A DNA stretch of 64,000 nucleotides from Candidatus Aalborgicola danicus (GTDB lineage: Bacteria; Pseudomonadota; Gammaproteobacteria; Burkholderiales; Burkholderiaceae_C): assembly GCA_016703945.1 (NCBI GenBank), contig JADJBC010000044.1, forward strand, positions 186,001 to 250,000, in the 5' to 3' direction. This document shows positions 1-9,535 of the stretch, piece by piece; position 1 is the stretch's first letter; every line of letters starts with the position of its first letter. The notes beneath the pieces were generated by a model that saw only the letters and a program-made list of their open reading frames with translations, was not told where the DNA came from and ran no database searches. Made by a program: the position numbers and the translations under genes.

Positions 1-375
1 AATGTGGGCGCGGCAATCGCCAGCGGCTCCTTTCAATGCAGCGCCATGGTGGTGGCGCCATGCTCCATGCGCACGCTCTCTGCGATTGCGCATGGCCTGT
101 CGGACAACCTGATCACGCGTGCCGCCGATGTGGTTCTCAAGGAACGCCGTCGTCTGGTGCTGATGGTGCGCGAGTCGCCACTGAGCCTGATTCACCTGCG
201 CAACATGGTCAGCGCCACCGAGGCTGGTGCCATTATTTGCCCGCCCATGCCGGCCTTCTATTTGCGCCCACAGAGCGTGGAAGACATCGTGGACTTCAGC
301 GTGGCTCGCGCACTCGATTTGCTGGATGTGCCACACACGCTGGCCGCACGCTGGAACGGGCAGGGCGAAGAATGA
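1..375 (+). CDS. ubiX: Flavin prenyltransferase UbiX, C-terminal part
   Basis: The reading frame is open from the first base, so the N-terminal third lies upstream of the window. The visible 124 residues match the UbiX/PAD1 family: IASGSF near the start, then VVAPCSM, the [12 protein letters not shown] stretch, the RESP motif and a C-terminal PPMPAFY segment. UbiX makes prenylated FMN from FMN and dimethylallyl phosphate, the cofactor needed by the UbiD decarboxylase. The next gene is ubiD, whose ATG overlaps this stop codon by four bases (ATGA), so the two are translationally coupled. This matches the usual job of the pair in ubiquinone synthesis (decarboxylation of 3-polyprenyl-4-hydroxybenzoate). 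Nothing unusual is visible in the part present. Confidence 0.93.
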   Translation, partial: NVGAAIASGSFQCSAMVVAPCSMRTLSAIAHGLSDNLITRAADVVLKERRRLVLMVRESPLSLIHLRNMVSATEAGAIICPPMPAFYLRPQSVEDIVDFSVARALDLLDVPHTLAARWNGQGEE

Positions 376-1857
376 GCTACCACGACCTGCGCGACTTCAT
401 CACCCAACTGGAACAAGCCGGCGAGCTGCGCCGCATCACCGAGCCGGTGTCCCCCTATCTGGAGATGACCGCCCTGTGTGATCGCGTGCTGCGCGCCAGC
501 GGTCCCGCCATCCTGTTTGAAAATGTCAGCGGCCACAACATGCCGGTGCTGGGCAATCTGTTTGGCACGCCCGAACGCGTGGCCCGCGCCATGGGTGTGG
601 CGGAGTTGAAAGGCCTGCGCCCCTTTGGTGAGCTGCTGGCCTCGCTGAAAGAGCCGGAGGCGCCCAAGGGCTTCAAGGAAATGGTGGGCATGCGCAGCCT
701 GTTGAAGACACTGTGGAACATGGCGCCCAAGGAGTTGCGCAGCGCACCCTGCCAGGAGGTGGTGTGGGAGGGCAATGACGTGGACCTGGCGCGCCTGCCC
801 ATCCAGCACTGCTGGCCCGGCGACGTGGCGCCGCTGATCACCTGGGGCCTGGTCATCACCCAGGGGCCGAACAAGCCGCGGCAGAACCTGGGCATCTACC
901 GCCAGCAGGTGTTGAACCGCAACCAGGTCATCATGCGCTGGCTGGCGCACCGCGGCGGCGCGCTGGACTTCCGCGAGCATGGCATCAAGAACCCCGGCCA
1001 ACCCTACCCGGTGGTGGTGGCCATTGGCGCCGATCCGGCCACCATTCTGGGTGCGGTCACACCCGTGCCAGACAGCCTGTCGGAGTACCAGTTTGCCGGC
1101 CTGCTGCGCGGTGGCCGCACCGAGCTGGTCAAGGCCCTGGGCAGCGAACTGCGCGTGCCCGCCAGTGCCGAGATCGTGCTGGAAGGCCACATCTACCCCG
1201 ACGCCACCCACCCCAGCGGCTACCAGCACGCGCTGGAAGGCCCGTATGGCGACCACACCGGCTACTACAACGAGCAGGCCCAGTTCCCGGTGTTCACCAT
1301 CGACCGCATCACGATGCGCAAGGACGCCATCTACCACTCCACCTACACCGGCAAACCGCCGGACGAGCCGGCCGTGCTGGGCATGGCGCTGAACGAAGCT
1401 GTTCGTGCCGCTGCTGCAGCGCCAGTTTCCCGAGATCACCGACTTCTATTTACCGCCCGAAGGCTGCAGCTACCGCATGGCACTGGTGCAGATCAAGAAG
1501 GCCTACCCCGGCCACGCGCGGCGCGTGATGATGGGCGTGTGGAGCCACCTGCGCCAGTTCATGTACACCAAGTTCATCGTGGTGGTGGACGACGATGTCA
1601 ACGTGCGCGACTGGAAGGAAGTCATCTGGGCCCTGACCACCCGCGTCGACCCGGTGCGCGACACCATGATGGTGGAGAACACCCCCATCGACTACCTGGA
1701 CTTTGCCTCGCCCGTGAGCGGCCTGGGCAGCAAGATGGGGCTGGACGCCACCAACAAATGGCCGGGCGAGACCCAGCGGGAATGGGGCCGCACCATTGCC
1801 ATGGATGCCGAGGTGCAACAGCGCATGGATGGCATCTTCTCGGGGCTGGGTTTGTGA
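372..1857 (+). pseudogene. ubiD: 4-hydroxy-3-polyprenylbenzoate decarboxylase UbiD, with one frameshift
   Basis: UbiD decarboxylates the ubiquinone precursor using prenylated FMN from UbiX. Residues 1 to about 341 read in one frame from ATG 372 ([10 protein letters not shown]...). The remainder, from about 1400 ([20 protein letters not shown] to the C-terminus), reads in the next frame. The junction is at 1395-1405, where GAAGCTGTTC replaces the expected GAA GTG TTC: one surplus base near 1399 destroys the frame. Removing it restores a protein of about 494 residues with unbroken UbiD similarity, including the [20 protein letters not shown] segment. The rest of the gene shows no decay, so a sequencing indel or a very recent mutation is more likely than an old pseudogene. 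It is coupled to ubiX by an ATGA overlap. Confidence 0.9.
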
Positions 1858-1870
1858 GAAAAAAACTGGC

Positions 1871-1920
1871 GTTAGCCCTCGTGGAATGTGCGCGAGTAGC
1901 TATCATTTCAGGAGTAACTT
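1871..1920 (+). repeat. Dispersed repeat R1, copy 1
   Basis: About 50 bp just after ubiD. It has the R1 layout: TTAGCCCTCGTGG, then a GCGCGAGTA core, then GCTATCATTTCAGGAGTAA. Copy 4 at 13148 ends in almost the same way (GCTATCAAAATCAGAGTAA). It lies between ubiD and the DUF1800 gene. Confidence 0.7.
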
Positions 1921-1969
1921 AAGTTCAAGTCCAACTTCATGTGGAGCTTTTTCGCTAAAGGAGTTCAAT

Positions 1970-3580
1970 GTGCGTTTTGTGCCTCGTTTAGTCGGGGGTT
2001 GTTCGGTGGTCTTCCTGGCCGCGGAAGTGAGCGAATCCGCGGCGTGGCGTGCTTCGATGGCGTTAGCGGCAGCGGCCTTGTTGTCCGCATGCAGCGGCAG
2101 TATGGCGCCTCTCTCGGCACCGGTTGCCGAGCACGCCACCGCAAGTCTGAAGGGTGTGGCGCTGTTGAATCGCATCACGTGGGGCGTGACACCCGGTCTG
2201 CTGGCACAGGCGTCCCGAGACGGTGACACGTTCCTGGACCGCCAACTGCGACCTGCGCTGCCTGTCACCCTGCCAACGCTGGTCCGGGTGCAGATTGAGT
2301 CATTGGGCATCGTGCAAACGCCTACTTGGCAAATGGTCGCCACGGTGGAACAACAGCGTCGCGATCTGGATGGAATCAAGGACGTCGACCAGAAAAAGCT
2401 TGCCCAAACCGCCTACCAGGGTGAACTGAACCGCGTCGTTCGCGAAGCACAAACCCGGTCTTTGCTGCGGGCAATGTATTCACCCGCGCAACTGCAAGAG
2501 CAGATGACCTGGTTCTGGATGAACCATTTCAATGTGCACATGTTCAAGGCCAATGTGCGCATCTTGGTTGGCGATTACGAAGAGGTGGCCATCCGACCCT
2601 ATGCTTTGGGGCGTTTTCGCGACCTGCTCGGCGCGACCGTACGGCACCCGGCCATGATCCGCTACCTTGACAATGAGCAAAACGCGGTCGGCAAGCTCAA
2701 CGAGAATTACGCGCGCGAACTGATGGAATTGCACACGCTGGGTGTGGGCAGTGGATACACCCAGACCGATGTGCAGCAGCTGGCACGCATCCTTACCGGC
2801 GTCGGCGTCAATTTCGGCAACGCCCGGCCAAAGCTCAAACCGGAGCACGAAGTGCAGTATGTGCGTGACGGTGGTTTCGAATTCAACCCAAACCGCCATG
2901 ACTTTGGCGACAAACAGTTTCTGGGTCTGGTCGTCAAAGGGCGGGGGCTGGCGGAAGTGGACGAAGCGCTTGACCGGCTGGCGCGCCACCCGGCTACAGC
3001 CCGCTTCATCAGCCATAAGTTGGCATTGTTTTTTGTCAGTGACGCACCACCACCTGCACTGATCGAACGGATGGCGGCCAGTTTCCTGCACAGCGACGGC
3101 GACATTGCCAGTGTCCTGAAAACCTTGTTTCGCTCACCAGAGTTTGCCGCCTCATCCGGCAGCAAATTCAAAGACCCGATGCATTTTGTGGTGTCTGCCG
3201 TGCGGCTGGCCTATGACGATCAACCCATTCTGAATGCCACCCCGCTCATCGGTTGGCTCAATCGCATGGCCCAGCCCCTGTATGGTCGCCAAACACCCGA
3301 TGGCTATCCAATGACCAGCGACGCCTGGGCCAGCCCGGGCCAAATGACCACGCGTTTCGAGATTGCAAAAGCAATTGGATCGGGCAATGCAGGCCTGTTC
3401 AAGACCGATCCTGCCGCGGCGCCATCGGCGGTGGTGTTACCGCAAATGGCCACACTGATGCGCAACGCCGAGTTGCAAACGATGATCGGCCCGCGTACCC
3501 GCGAAGCGCTTGAACAAGCCAAAACCCCACAAGAATGGAACACGTTCCTGATTGCGTCGCCTGATTTCATGAATCGCTGA
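1970..3580 (+). CDS. DUF1800 family exported protein
   Basis: This 536-residue protein belongs to the DUF1800 family, found in bacteria almost always directly before a DUF1501 gene, as here (27 bp gap). Its biochemical function is unknown. The start is taken at GTG 1970 because AAAGGAG ends six bases upstream; the first ATG (2057) has no ribosome-binding site. The N-terminus carries a hydrophobic stretch ending in LLSACSG near residue 41, which could be a lipobox, so the protein is probably exported and may be a lipoprotein. Typical family segments follow: the ATWGV-like NRITWGVTP, FWMNHFNVH, NENYARELMELHTLGVGSGYT, and the C-terminal DGYP...WASPGQM block. No enzyme motif can be named with certainty. 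Confidence 0.8.
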   Translation: MRFVPRLVGGCSVVFLAAEVSESAAWRASMALAAAALLSACSGSMAPLSAPVAEHATASLKGVALLNRITWGVTPGLLAQASRDGDTFLDRQLRPALPVTLPTLVRVQIESLGIVQTPTWQMVATVEQQRRDLDGIKDVDQKKLAQTAYQGELNRVVREAQTRSLLRAMYSPAQLQEQMTWFWMNHFNVHMFKANVRILVGDYEEVAIRPYALGRFRDLLGATVRHPAMIRYLDNEQNAVGKLNENYARELMELHTLGVGSGYTQTDVQQLARILTGVGVNFGNARPKLKPEHEVQYVRDGGFEFNPNRHDFGDKQFLGLVVKGRGLAEVDEALDRLARHPATARFISHKLALFFVSDAPPPALIERMAASFLHSDGDIASVLKTLFRSPEFAASSGSKFKDPMHFVVSAVRLAYDDQPILNATPLIGWLNRMAQPLYGRQTPDGYPMTSDAWASPGQMTTRFEIAKAIGSGNAGLFKTDPAAAPSAVVLPQMATLMRNAELQTMIGPRTREALEQAKTPQEWNTFLIASPDFMNR

Positions 3581-3607
3581 GTAGCCGCAGAAGCACAGAA
3601 ACCCGCC

Positions 3608-4816
3608 ATGGACCGCCGTCATCTTCTAAAACACACACTCGCCTTGCCGGCCAGCTGTCTGGCGTCGCGCTTGATGGCCGCGCCCGTCGCGCAGCCGCGC
3701 ATGCTGCTGGTATTTCTGCGCGGCGCTTACGATTGTGCCAACCTGCTGGTGCCTTATTCGAGCAGCTTCTACTACGAGTCACGGCCCAATATTGCGATTG
3801 CAAGGCCGGACGCTGACAGCGACAGTCCTAATCCAGCAGCATGCTTGTCGCTAGACGCCACTTGGGGCTTGCACCCGGTCTTGCGCGACAGCATCCTGCC
3901 ACTCTTTCTGAAAGGCGAAGTCGCCTTTGTGCCGTTTGCCGGGATCAATGACTTGAGTCGCAGCCATTTCGAAACCCAGGACAGCATTGAGTTGGGCCAG
4001 ACATTGCATCAGCAACGCAATTTCAGGTCCGGCTTTTTGAACAGACTGGCGACGGTTCTGGGTGGTCCGGGTCCATCCCGGCCCATTTCGTTTACCGACC
4101 ATTTACCCTTGGTTTTCCGCGGCCACACGCAGGTACCCAACCTGGCCTTGAAGAATGTTGGCAAACCCGGGGTGGATGCGCGCCAGGCGCAGATCATTGC
4201 AGCGATGTATCGCGACACGCCATTGGCCCGGACTGTGTCAGAGGGCTTTGGTGTGCGCGACGAAGTGATACGCAGCTTGAGCATCGAAATGGATCAAGCC
4301 AGTCGCAATGCCATCAGCGCCAAGGGCTTCGAGCTGGAGGCTCGGCGGATCGCCCTGTTGATGCGCGAGAAGTTCAACCTTGGATTCATCGACGTGGGTG
4401 GCTGGGATACCCATGTCGCCCAAGGCGGCGCAACCGGTTATCTGGCCACCCGCCTGGAAGAGCTCGGTCGTGGTTTGGCCGCCTTTGCACAGGCCATGGG
4501 GCCGGATTGGCGTGACACTACGGTGGTGGTGGTCAGCGAGTTTGGCCGCACCTTCCGTGAGAATGGCAACCGCGGTACCGATCACGGCCACGGCTCGGTG
4601 TTTTGGGTATTGGGTGGCAGCGTCAAAGGCGGCCGAGTGGTTGGCGAACAGGTGCCGCTGGACGCGGCGCACCTGTTCCAGAACCGCGACTATCCTGTCC
4701 TGAATGAATACCGCAGCTTTCTCGGCGGCTTGATGGCGCGACAGTTTTCTCTGTCAACCCATCAGATGGACCAGGTGTTTCCTGGTGTGTCCGCACACGA
4801 CTACGGGTTGCTCTGA
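3608..4816 (+). CDS. DUF1501 family exported protein, probable Tat substrate
   Basis: This 402-residue protein of the DUF1501 family is distantly related to the sulfatase/alkaline-phosphatase superfamily. It begins MDRRHLLKHTLALPA, which resembles a twin-arginine export signal (RRxLLK followed by a hydrophobic stretch). Family landmarks include LVFLRGAYDCANLLVPY near residue 32, DVGGWDTH near 260, VVVSEFGRTFRENGN near 302 and the GTDHGHGSVFWVLGG block. It follows the DUF1800 gene by 27 bp and the two are likely one operon. The pair is widespread in Gram-negative bacteria, but no reaction has been assigned, so none is proposed. A hairpin with a T-run follows its stop codon. Confidence 0.82.
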   Translation: MDRRHLLKHTLALPASCLASRLMAAPVAQPRMLLVFLRGAYDCANLLVPYSSSFYYESRPNIAIARPDADSDSPNPAACLSLDATWGLHPVLRDSILPLFLKGEVAFVPFAGINDLSRSHFETQDSIELGQTLHQQRNFRSGFLNRLATVLGGPGPSRPISFTDHLPLVFRGHTQVPNLALKNVGKPGVDARQAQIIAAMYRDTPLARTVSEGFGVRDEVIRSLSIEMDQASRNAISAKGFELEARRIALLMREKFNLGFIDVGGWDTHVAQGGATGYLATRLEELGRGLAAFAQAMGPDWRDTTVVVVSEFGRTFRENGNRGTDHGHGSVFWVLGGSVKGGRVVGEQVPLDAAHLFQNRDYPVLNEYRSFLGGLMARQFSLSTHQMDQVFPGVSAHDYGLL

Positions 4817-4820
4817 CTGG

Positions 4821-4851
4821 ATGAGCCACTTCGGCATGGCTTCATTTTTTT
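4821..4851 (+). terminator. Rho-independent terminator between convergent genes
   Basis: Short hairpin GAGCCA-cttcggca-TGGCTTC followed by a run of seven T, just after the DUF1501 stop. It overlaps the 3' end of the convergent cyclase gene. Confidence 0.6.
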
Positions 4852-6227
4852 AGTTTGGCGTCGCGAATGAATTTGCCGAGGTGGCGATCGGTCTTGGTGG
4901 TGTGGTTGGCGAACCAGTCAAACAGGCAGAGTTGGATCTGGAAGCTGAGGTAAAGCTTGTCGTGCGCGCCACTGGTGATTTCAGCCTTCAGGCGCAAGAA
5001 TTGTTCGACCAATTTTCCATGTTCACGCAGGTGCTCGTTCATCAGAGGGTAATTCACGTCACGCATGATTTTTTCTTCGCAATCAAAATGAAAGTGAACA
5101 TAGTCGGCCAGGAATTGCATGGTCTCCTCAATGCCGGAGCTGTCCTCACGGGAAACCATGAGTGCAAGCTGGTTGATGTGCGCCAGCAACTCATGGTGCT
5201 GGTTATCGATTTCATCAAATCCCACTAAAAATTCGTCGCGCCATTCAAGCGTGCCACCCACCTCGCCCGTGCCTTCGTGGTGACCGGTTTGCTGAAAATT
5301 CAGGCTCCGCTGCAGGTAGATCTGTGCTGGCTTGTCATCCGGCGCAAGATTGAGACAGGCCCGAAAGAGAGAAATAGCCCGGTCAATGGCCTTGAGGTGG
5401 TAATAGGTCACACCCTCTTCAAACTGTTGGCGACTCGCCAACTTGCCAGTCCGGGTGTCTGCCAAATCGTTGTCGAAAACTTCGTAAACGGATTGCGCCT
5501 GGGTTTTTCCTTTGACCCGAATCCGGTCCAGAAAGCGGATGCAGTAACGGTCGGCGTGGGTCAACGCATTCAGGGTGTGTTCGCTGATGAGCAACGGTGT
5601 TTTGTAGGTCTTGGTGGTTTCTTCCAGTCTTGAGGCCAGGTTCACGGCGTCGCTCAGGACTGTACCCTCCATTCGTTGTGTTCCGCCAATGGTGCCGAGC
5701 ATGACAATACCGGTGTTGAGACCAATGCCGATTCTCACTGGCGGGTAGTTTGCGCGTTCCCTGCCTTTGTTGTACGCGTCCAACTGGGTCAACATGGCGA
5801 TGGCGCTTAGCAGACCCTGGTCTGCGCTTGTCGGGAACAGTGCCATGATGGCGTCGCCAATGTACTTGTCGACAATGCCACCATGCGCGCTGATGACGGG
5901 CTCCATCTCGCCCAGGTAGGAATTGATGAACGAAAACGTTTGTTGTGGCGACATGGATTCGGACAGGCGGGTGAAGTCCCGAATGTCCGAAAACAGGATG
6001 GTCATGGATTTCTCGGTCTGCTCACCCAGCTTGAGGTCAAGAATGCTTTGTGCGTTGAGCAACTGCAGCAATTGGTGCGGCACGAATCGGCCGTAGGCGT
6101 TCTCGGTCTGGCGCAGCAGATCGAGTGTGTGCCGATGGGCGGCGATCTCTTGCTCCAGCGCCGCCATTTTTTTGCGGAGTTCATCTCTGAACCAGGGGAG
6201 CGTGGACGGTTCTTGTTCACTTGGCAT
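4842..6227 (-). CDS. Class III adenylate cyclase fused to a hemerythrin domain
   Basis: This 461-residue soluble protein has three parts. Residues 15-45 look like a short coiled coil. Residues about 70-265 are a class III nucleotide cyclase domain: both metal-binding aspartates are present (FSDIRDFT, D81; DKYIGDAIM, D125), as are the GIGLNTG strand and the DAVNLASRLE segment carrying the catalytic Asn and Arg. Residues about 328-455 are a bacteriohemerythrin domain (WRDEFLVG, DNQHHELL, HFHFDCEEKIM, NEHLREHGKL, WFANHTTKTDRHLG), with the His/Glu/Asp di-iron ligands in place. By family knowledge hemerythrins bind O2 reversibly, so the protein may couple oxygen or redox state to cAMP synthesis; that coupling is inference. 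No transmembrane segment is seen. The gene stands alone, convergent with DUF1501. Confidence 0.88.
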   Translation of the reverse strand: MPSEQEPSTLPWFRDELRKKMAALEQEIAAHRHTLDLLRQTENAYGRFVPHQLLQLLNAQSILDLKLGEQTEKSMTILFSDIRDFTRLSESMSPQQTFSFINSYLGEMEPVISAHGGIVDKYIGDAIMALFPTSADQGLLSAIAMLTQLDAYNKGRERANYPPVRIGIGLNTGIVMLGTIGGTQRMEGTVLSDAVNLASRLEETTKTYKTPLLISEHTLNALTHADRYCIRFLDRIRVKGKTQAQSVYEVFDNDLADTRTGKLASRQQFEEGVTYYHLKAIDRAISLFRACLNLAPDDKPAQIYLQRSLNFQQTGHHEGTGEVGGTLEWRDEFLVGFDEIDNQHHELLAHINQLALMVSREDSSGIEETMQFLADYVHFHFDCEEKIMRDVNYPLMNEHLREHGKLVEQFLRLKAEITSGAHDKLYLSFQIQLCLFDWFANHTTKTDRHLGKFIRDAKLKK

Positions 6228-6725
6228 ATTCAGATTCCAGATGCGACTTCAGACTTTGTAGCGTCCAGCGCGTGTGGGCTCGGGCGGTTGAATAGTATTT
6301 TGCATCCAGTGAAGTTTCAATGGGGCAAGCGACCACACAGCCCTTGGCATTGGTGTGAGTGTTGGCGTCGATAACAAGGGTCGCGGAGCCAGTCCACCTT
6401 GCGTCACGCAGCGCCGTCGCAAAGAGGGCTCAACCCTATTCCAAAAGTCGCGAATCGCGCCTTCAACGTGGCACAGCGTTTCTGGCCGTCAACGATGCAC
6501 CAAATTCGAATAACCCGCAAGTCGCGGCGGGTTACCCGCATGCGCTCTGTTTTTGATAGCTGTCTACGCTGTTTCCACGAGGCTGGATAGCGAAAACGCG
6601 TTGCTAGTTATTTAAAGCTGCAGCTCGCCGCGCCGGTCTGGCGCACGGGCCTGTTGAGGGTTCACCCGCGCTTCAAAATCCAGAAATTCAGCTATCGTCT
6701 TGACCTTCGTTTTCTGCTTCATCCT
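6228..6725. other. Intergenic region between divergent genes
   Basis: About 500 bp separate the cyclase start and the metalloprotease start. It holds R1 copy 2 on the reverse strand (6546-6595) and a GC hairpin near 6512-6533 (AACCCGC...GCGGGTT). The only open frames are short and overlap one another without protein-like sequence or ribosome-binding sites. Promoters for both genes must lie here but none is clear. Confidence 0.5.
6546..6595 (-). repeat. Dispersed repeat R1, copy 2
   Basis: Read on the minus strand it gives CAGCCTCGTGGAAACAGCG, then TAGACAGCTATCAAAAACAG. This matches the R1 order CCCCGTG, GCG-TA-AGCAGCTAT. It lies in the gap between the cyclase and the metalloprotease. Confidence 0.6.
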
Positions 6726-9440
6726 ATGACTACCAATGCCCATTACCGGTCACTGCAGTGGCTCCCATTACAGGCAGCGGGCCGCGTTATCGCCGTCCCC
6801 AGCGTCCTCGCAATAGCGTTGTTGAGCGGTTGCGCCACGCTTGACACGCCGGTTTCCAAAGCCGCTGAACCGAAGCCCGAGCTTGCCGACAGCGTCGACA
6901 AGGCCGTGGCTACTGCCAAGCCGCCTGCGGCCGCCGCCTCCAAACCGGCCGACCCCACCGCACCCAAGCCTTTTGCTGACATCATCAAAGACGCCAAGGT
7001 GCAAGACGGCCTGTTTCCGATCTGGCGCAAGGACGAGAAGGTCTGGATGGAAATCCCCAAGGCGGCCTTCAACAAACCATTTCTGTTCACCGTCAACGTC
7101 GCCAATTCGGTTGGCGAACGCGCGCTGTATGCCAGCCAGATGAAGACTGACGCCATGGTGGAGTGGCGACGCATTGGCAACCAGGTGCAACTGATCGCCC
7201 TGAACATCCGGTTTCGCGCGGACGGCGGTGCCAAGTTGGCGGTGGAGCAGGCGTTCTCACCCAGCCTGTTGGCTTCCAGCGTGTTGGCCAGTGCCGAGCA
7301 CCCGCAGCGCAAATCGGTGTTGGTGGATGCAAGCTTCTTGTTGGCGGACATTCCCGGCTACTCGACCACAATCGAGCGCGCTTACCGCCTGCCTTACACG
7401 CTGGACAAAGGTAACTCTTACATTGAAGCCAGCCGCGCCGATGCAGCCTTGAGCACCTTGACTGCACGGGTGCATTTTTCTACTCCCCGCATTCCGGCAC
7501 CGCCCCTGACGCCGCCTCCCGTGCCCAATCCGACACCGCCGCAGGCTTTGCCCGATCCGCGCAGCTTCTTTGCCAGCTTTGTCTACAGTTTCGCCAGCCT
7601 GCCCGAGCAAGCCATGCGCCCGCGGCTGAGCGATCCGCGACTAGGGCACTTCCTGGAGTCCTTTACTGATCTGAGCGATACGGTCAAAGCCAACCCCCGC
7701 ACGCACTACGTCAAGCGCTGGCGGCTGGAAAAGAAGGACCCGCAAGCAGCCCTGTCCGAGCCCGTGCAGCCCATCGTCTACTGGTTGGACAAGAATATAC
7801 CCCTCAAGTACCGCGCGGCGGTGGCGGCCGGCATCACCGAGTGGAACAAGGCGTTTGAGCGTATTGGCTTCAAGAACGCCGTGTTGGCCAAACAGCAGCC
7901 CGACGACGCAGAGTGGGACAACATGGACGCCGCCCACGCGTCGATCCGCTGGTTTGTCGGTGCGGATGTCGGTTTCGCCATTGGCCCCAGCCATACCGAC
8001 CCGCGCAGCGGCGAGATTCTGGATGCCGACATCGGCATGAGCGATGTGTTTGCCCGCGGCTCGCGCCGGTTTATTTCGGAGAGTGTGGGTCGGGGCAGTG
8101 ATTTGCATGACCATCGTGGCCATGCGTGCAGCTATGCCCATGAGGCGGCCGCCGAGATGGGCTTTGCCCTGGATGTGCTGGAAGCGCGGGGCGACATTGC
8201 ACCCGACAGCCCCGAGGCCGAGGCCTTTGTGCAGGCGGTGATCACCGACACCATCATGCATGAGGTGGGCCACACCCTGGGCCTGAAGCACAACTTCAAA
8301 GCCTCTACCACCGTCACCCAGGCGCAATTGCGAGACAAGCGTTTTACCGAGGCCCAAGGCATATCCGGCTCGGTGATGGACTACAACGCTTACAACATTG
8401 CGCTCAAGGGCGAGACCCAGGGCAGCTATAACAGCACCTCGCTGGGTCCCTACGATTACTGGGCCATCGAATACGCCTACCGACCCCTGGACCCCACCAC
8501 CGAAGCGGCTGACCTGGCCAAAATTGCGGCGCGCAGCACCGAACCCGCCCTGGCCTTTGGCGACGATGCCGACGCCGGTGGATTTGGCGGGAACGATGGC
8601 ATGGACCCGCTGGCCAACCGTTTTGACCTGGGCGACGACCCGCTGGCCTACTACAAGAAGCGGCTCACACTGTCACAGGAACTGTGGGAGCGGTTGCAGG
8701 ACCGCAAGCCGCAACCCGGCGATGACCCGTTGCGCCAGCGCCGCGTGCTGTTGTCGGGCTTTAGCCAGCTGCAGCGGGCGGCCGAGTTGGTGGGCAAGTA
8801 TGTGGGCGGCATGCATGCCGTGCGCGATCTACCCGGCTCTACGACGCGCGCCAGCTTTAAGCCGGTGGAACCCGCCAAACAGCGCGAGGCCTTGAAGTTT
8901 CTGGCTACCGGTTTGTTCAGTGCCGACTCGTTCCGCTTTCGGCCGGCGTTTCTGTCCGGCGTGACAGTGGACTACAACGAGTGGGAGCGCGAAGGGCCGG
9001 TCAATGTGCGCGCGGCTGTGCTGCGGGCGCAGGCTGCTGCGATGGACCGGCTGCTGGCGGCCAACACCGCCCAGCGCCTGCTGGATATGCCCAATTACCT
9101 CGCTCCTGCCCAGCGCAAAACCATGGTCTCACTCAGCGAGGTGTACGCCACGTTGCAGGCCAGCATCTGGAGCGAACTGCAGAGCGGCGCTGAAGTGGAC
9201 GTATTGCGCCGCAGCCTGCAGCGTGAACACCTCAAGCGCCTTCAGGTGCTGCTGACCAAGGGCTCGATCAGCTTGCCGGCCGACGCGCTCAGCCTGGCCC
9301 GCCTGCATGCTACCCGTTTGCAGAGCAGCTTGCGCGGCGCGGTGGCCAAAGGCGGGCGCTCCATTGAGACCCAGGCCCACTTGGCCGAGAGCCTGGGCAC
9401 GTTGACCGAAGCGCTGCGGGCGTCCATGCAACGCGGCTGA
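6726..9440 (+). CDS. Exported zinc-dependent metalloprotease (DUF5117/DUF5118 type)
   Basis: This protein of about 904 residues has an N-terminal hydrophobic segment ending LLSGCATL (Cys about 37), a plausible lipobox, so it is probably an envelope lipoprotein. A Pro/Ala-rich linker follows. The conserved part includes the IVYWLDKNIPLKYR segment near residue 350 and an extended zinc site HEVGHTLGLKH near residue 512: two His and the catalytic Glu of HEXXH plus a third His, the metzincin layout. VMDYNAYN downstream resembles the Met-turn region. This architecture fits the large bacterial zinc-dependent metalloproteases with DUF5117/DUF5118 domains. Substrates are unknown. ATG 6726 is the likeliest start, although an in-frame GTG at 6654 cannot be excluded. 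The gene appears monocistronic. Confidence 0.85.
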   Translation: MTTNAHYRSLQWLPLQAAGRVIAVPSVLAIALLSGCATLDTPVSKAAEPKPELADSVDKAVATAKPPAAAASKPADPTAPKPFADIIKDAKVQDGLFPIWRKDEKVWMEIPKAAFNKPFLFTVNVANSVGERALYASQMKTDAMVEWRRIGNQVQLIALNIRFRADGGAKLAVEQAFSPSLLASSVLASAEHPQRKSVLVDASFLLADIPGYSTTIERAYRLPYTLDKGNSYIEASRADAALSTLTARVHFSTPRIPAPPLTPPPVPNPTPPQALPDPRSFFASFVYSFASLPEQAMRPRLSDPRLGHFLESFTDLSDTVKANPRTHYVKRWRLEKKDPQAALSEPVQPIVYWLDKNIPLKYRAAVAAGITEWNKAFERIGFKNAVLAKQQPDDAEWDNMDAAHASIRWFVGADVGFAIGPSHTDPRSGEILDADIGMSDVFARGSRRFISESVGRGSDLHDHRGHACSYAHEAAAEMGFALDVLEARGDIAPDSPEAEAFVQAVITDTIMHEVGHTLGLKHNFKASTTVTQAQLRDKRFTEAQGISGSVMDYNAYNIALKGETQGSYNSTSLGPYDYWAIEYAYRPLDPTTEAADLAKIAARSTEPALAFGDDADAGGFGGNDGMDPLANRFDLGDDPLAYYKKRLTLSQELWERLQDRKPQPGDDPLRQRRVLLSGFSQLQRAAELVGKYVGGMHAVRDLPGSTTRASFKPVEPAKQREALKFLATGLFSADSFRFRPAFLSGVTVDYNEWEREGPVNVRAAVLRAQAAAMDRLLAANTAQRLLDMPNYLAPAQRKTMVSLSEVYATLQASIWSELQSGAEVDVLRRSLQREHLKRLQVLLTKGSISLPADALSLARLHATRLQSSLRGAVAKGGRSIETQAHLAESLGTLTEALRASMQRG

Positions 9441-9535
9441 TTTTTCGCAACCCAAGAAGGCACCTCCGGTCAGCGACCGCAGCCCGTCGGGGTGGAGCGC
9501 AAGGCGGTTTCATAAGGGCCGGATGGCAAAAACGC

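Noticed and set aside
258..1439. Long minus-strand open frame (393 codons) antisense to ubiD
   Set aside because: It overlaps ubiD completely, is rich in His/Gln/Val from antisense GC-rich codons and shows no family motif.
9441..9535. Possible terminator between the metalloprotease and the ZnuD-like receptor
   Set aside because: Only weak pairing and no T-run; not enough to annotate.
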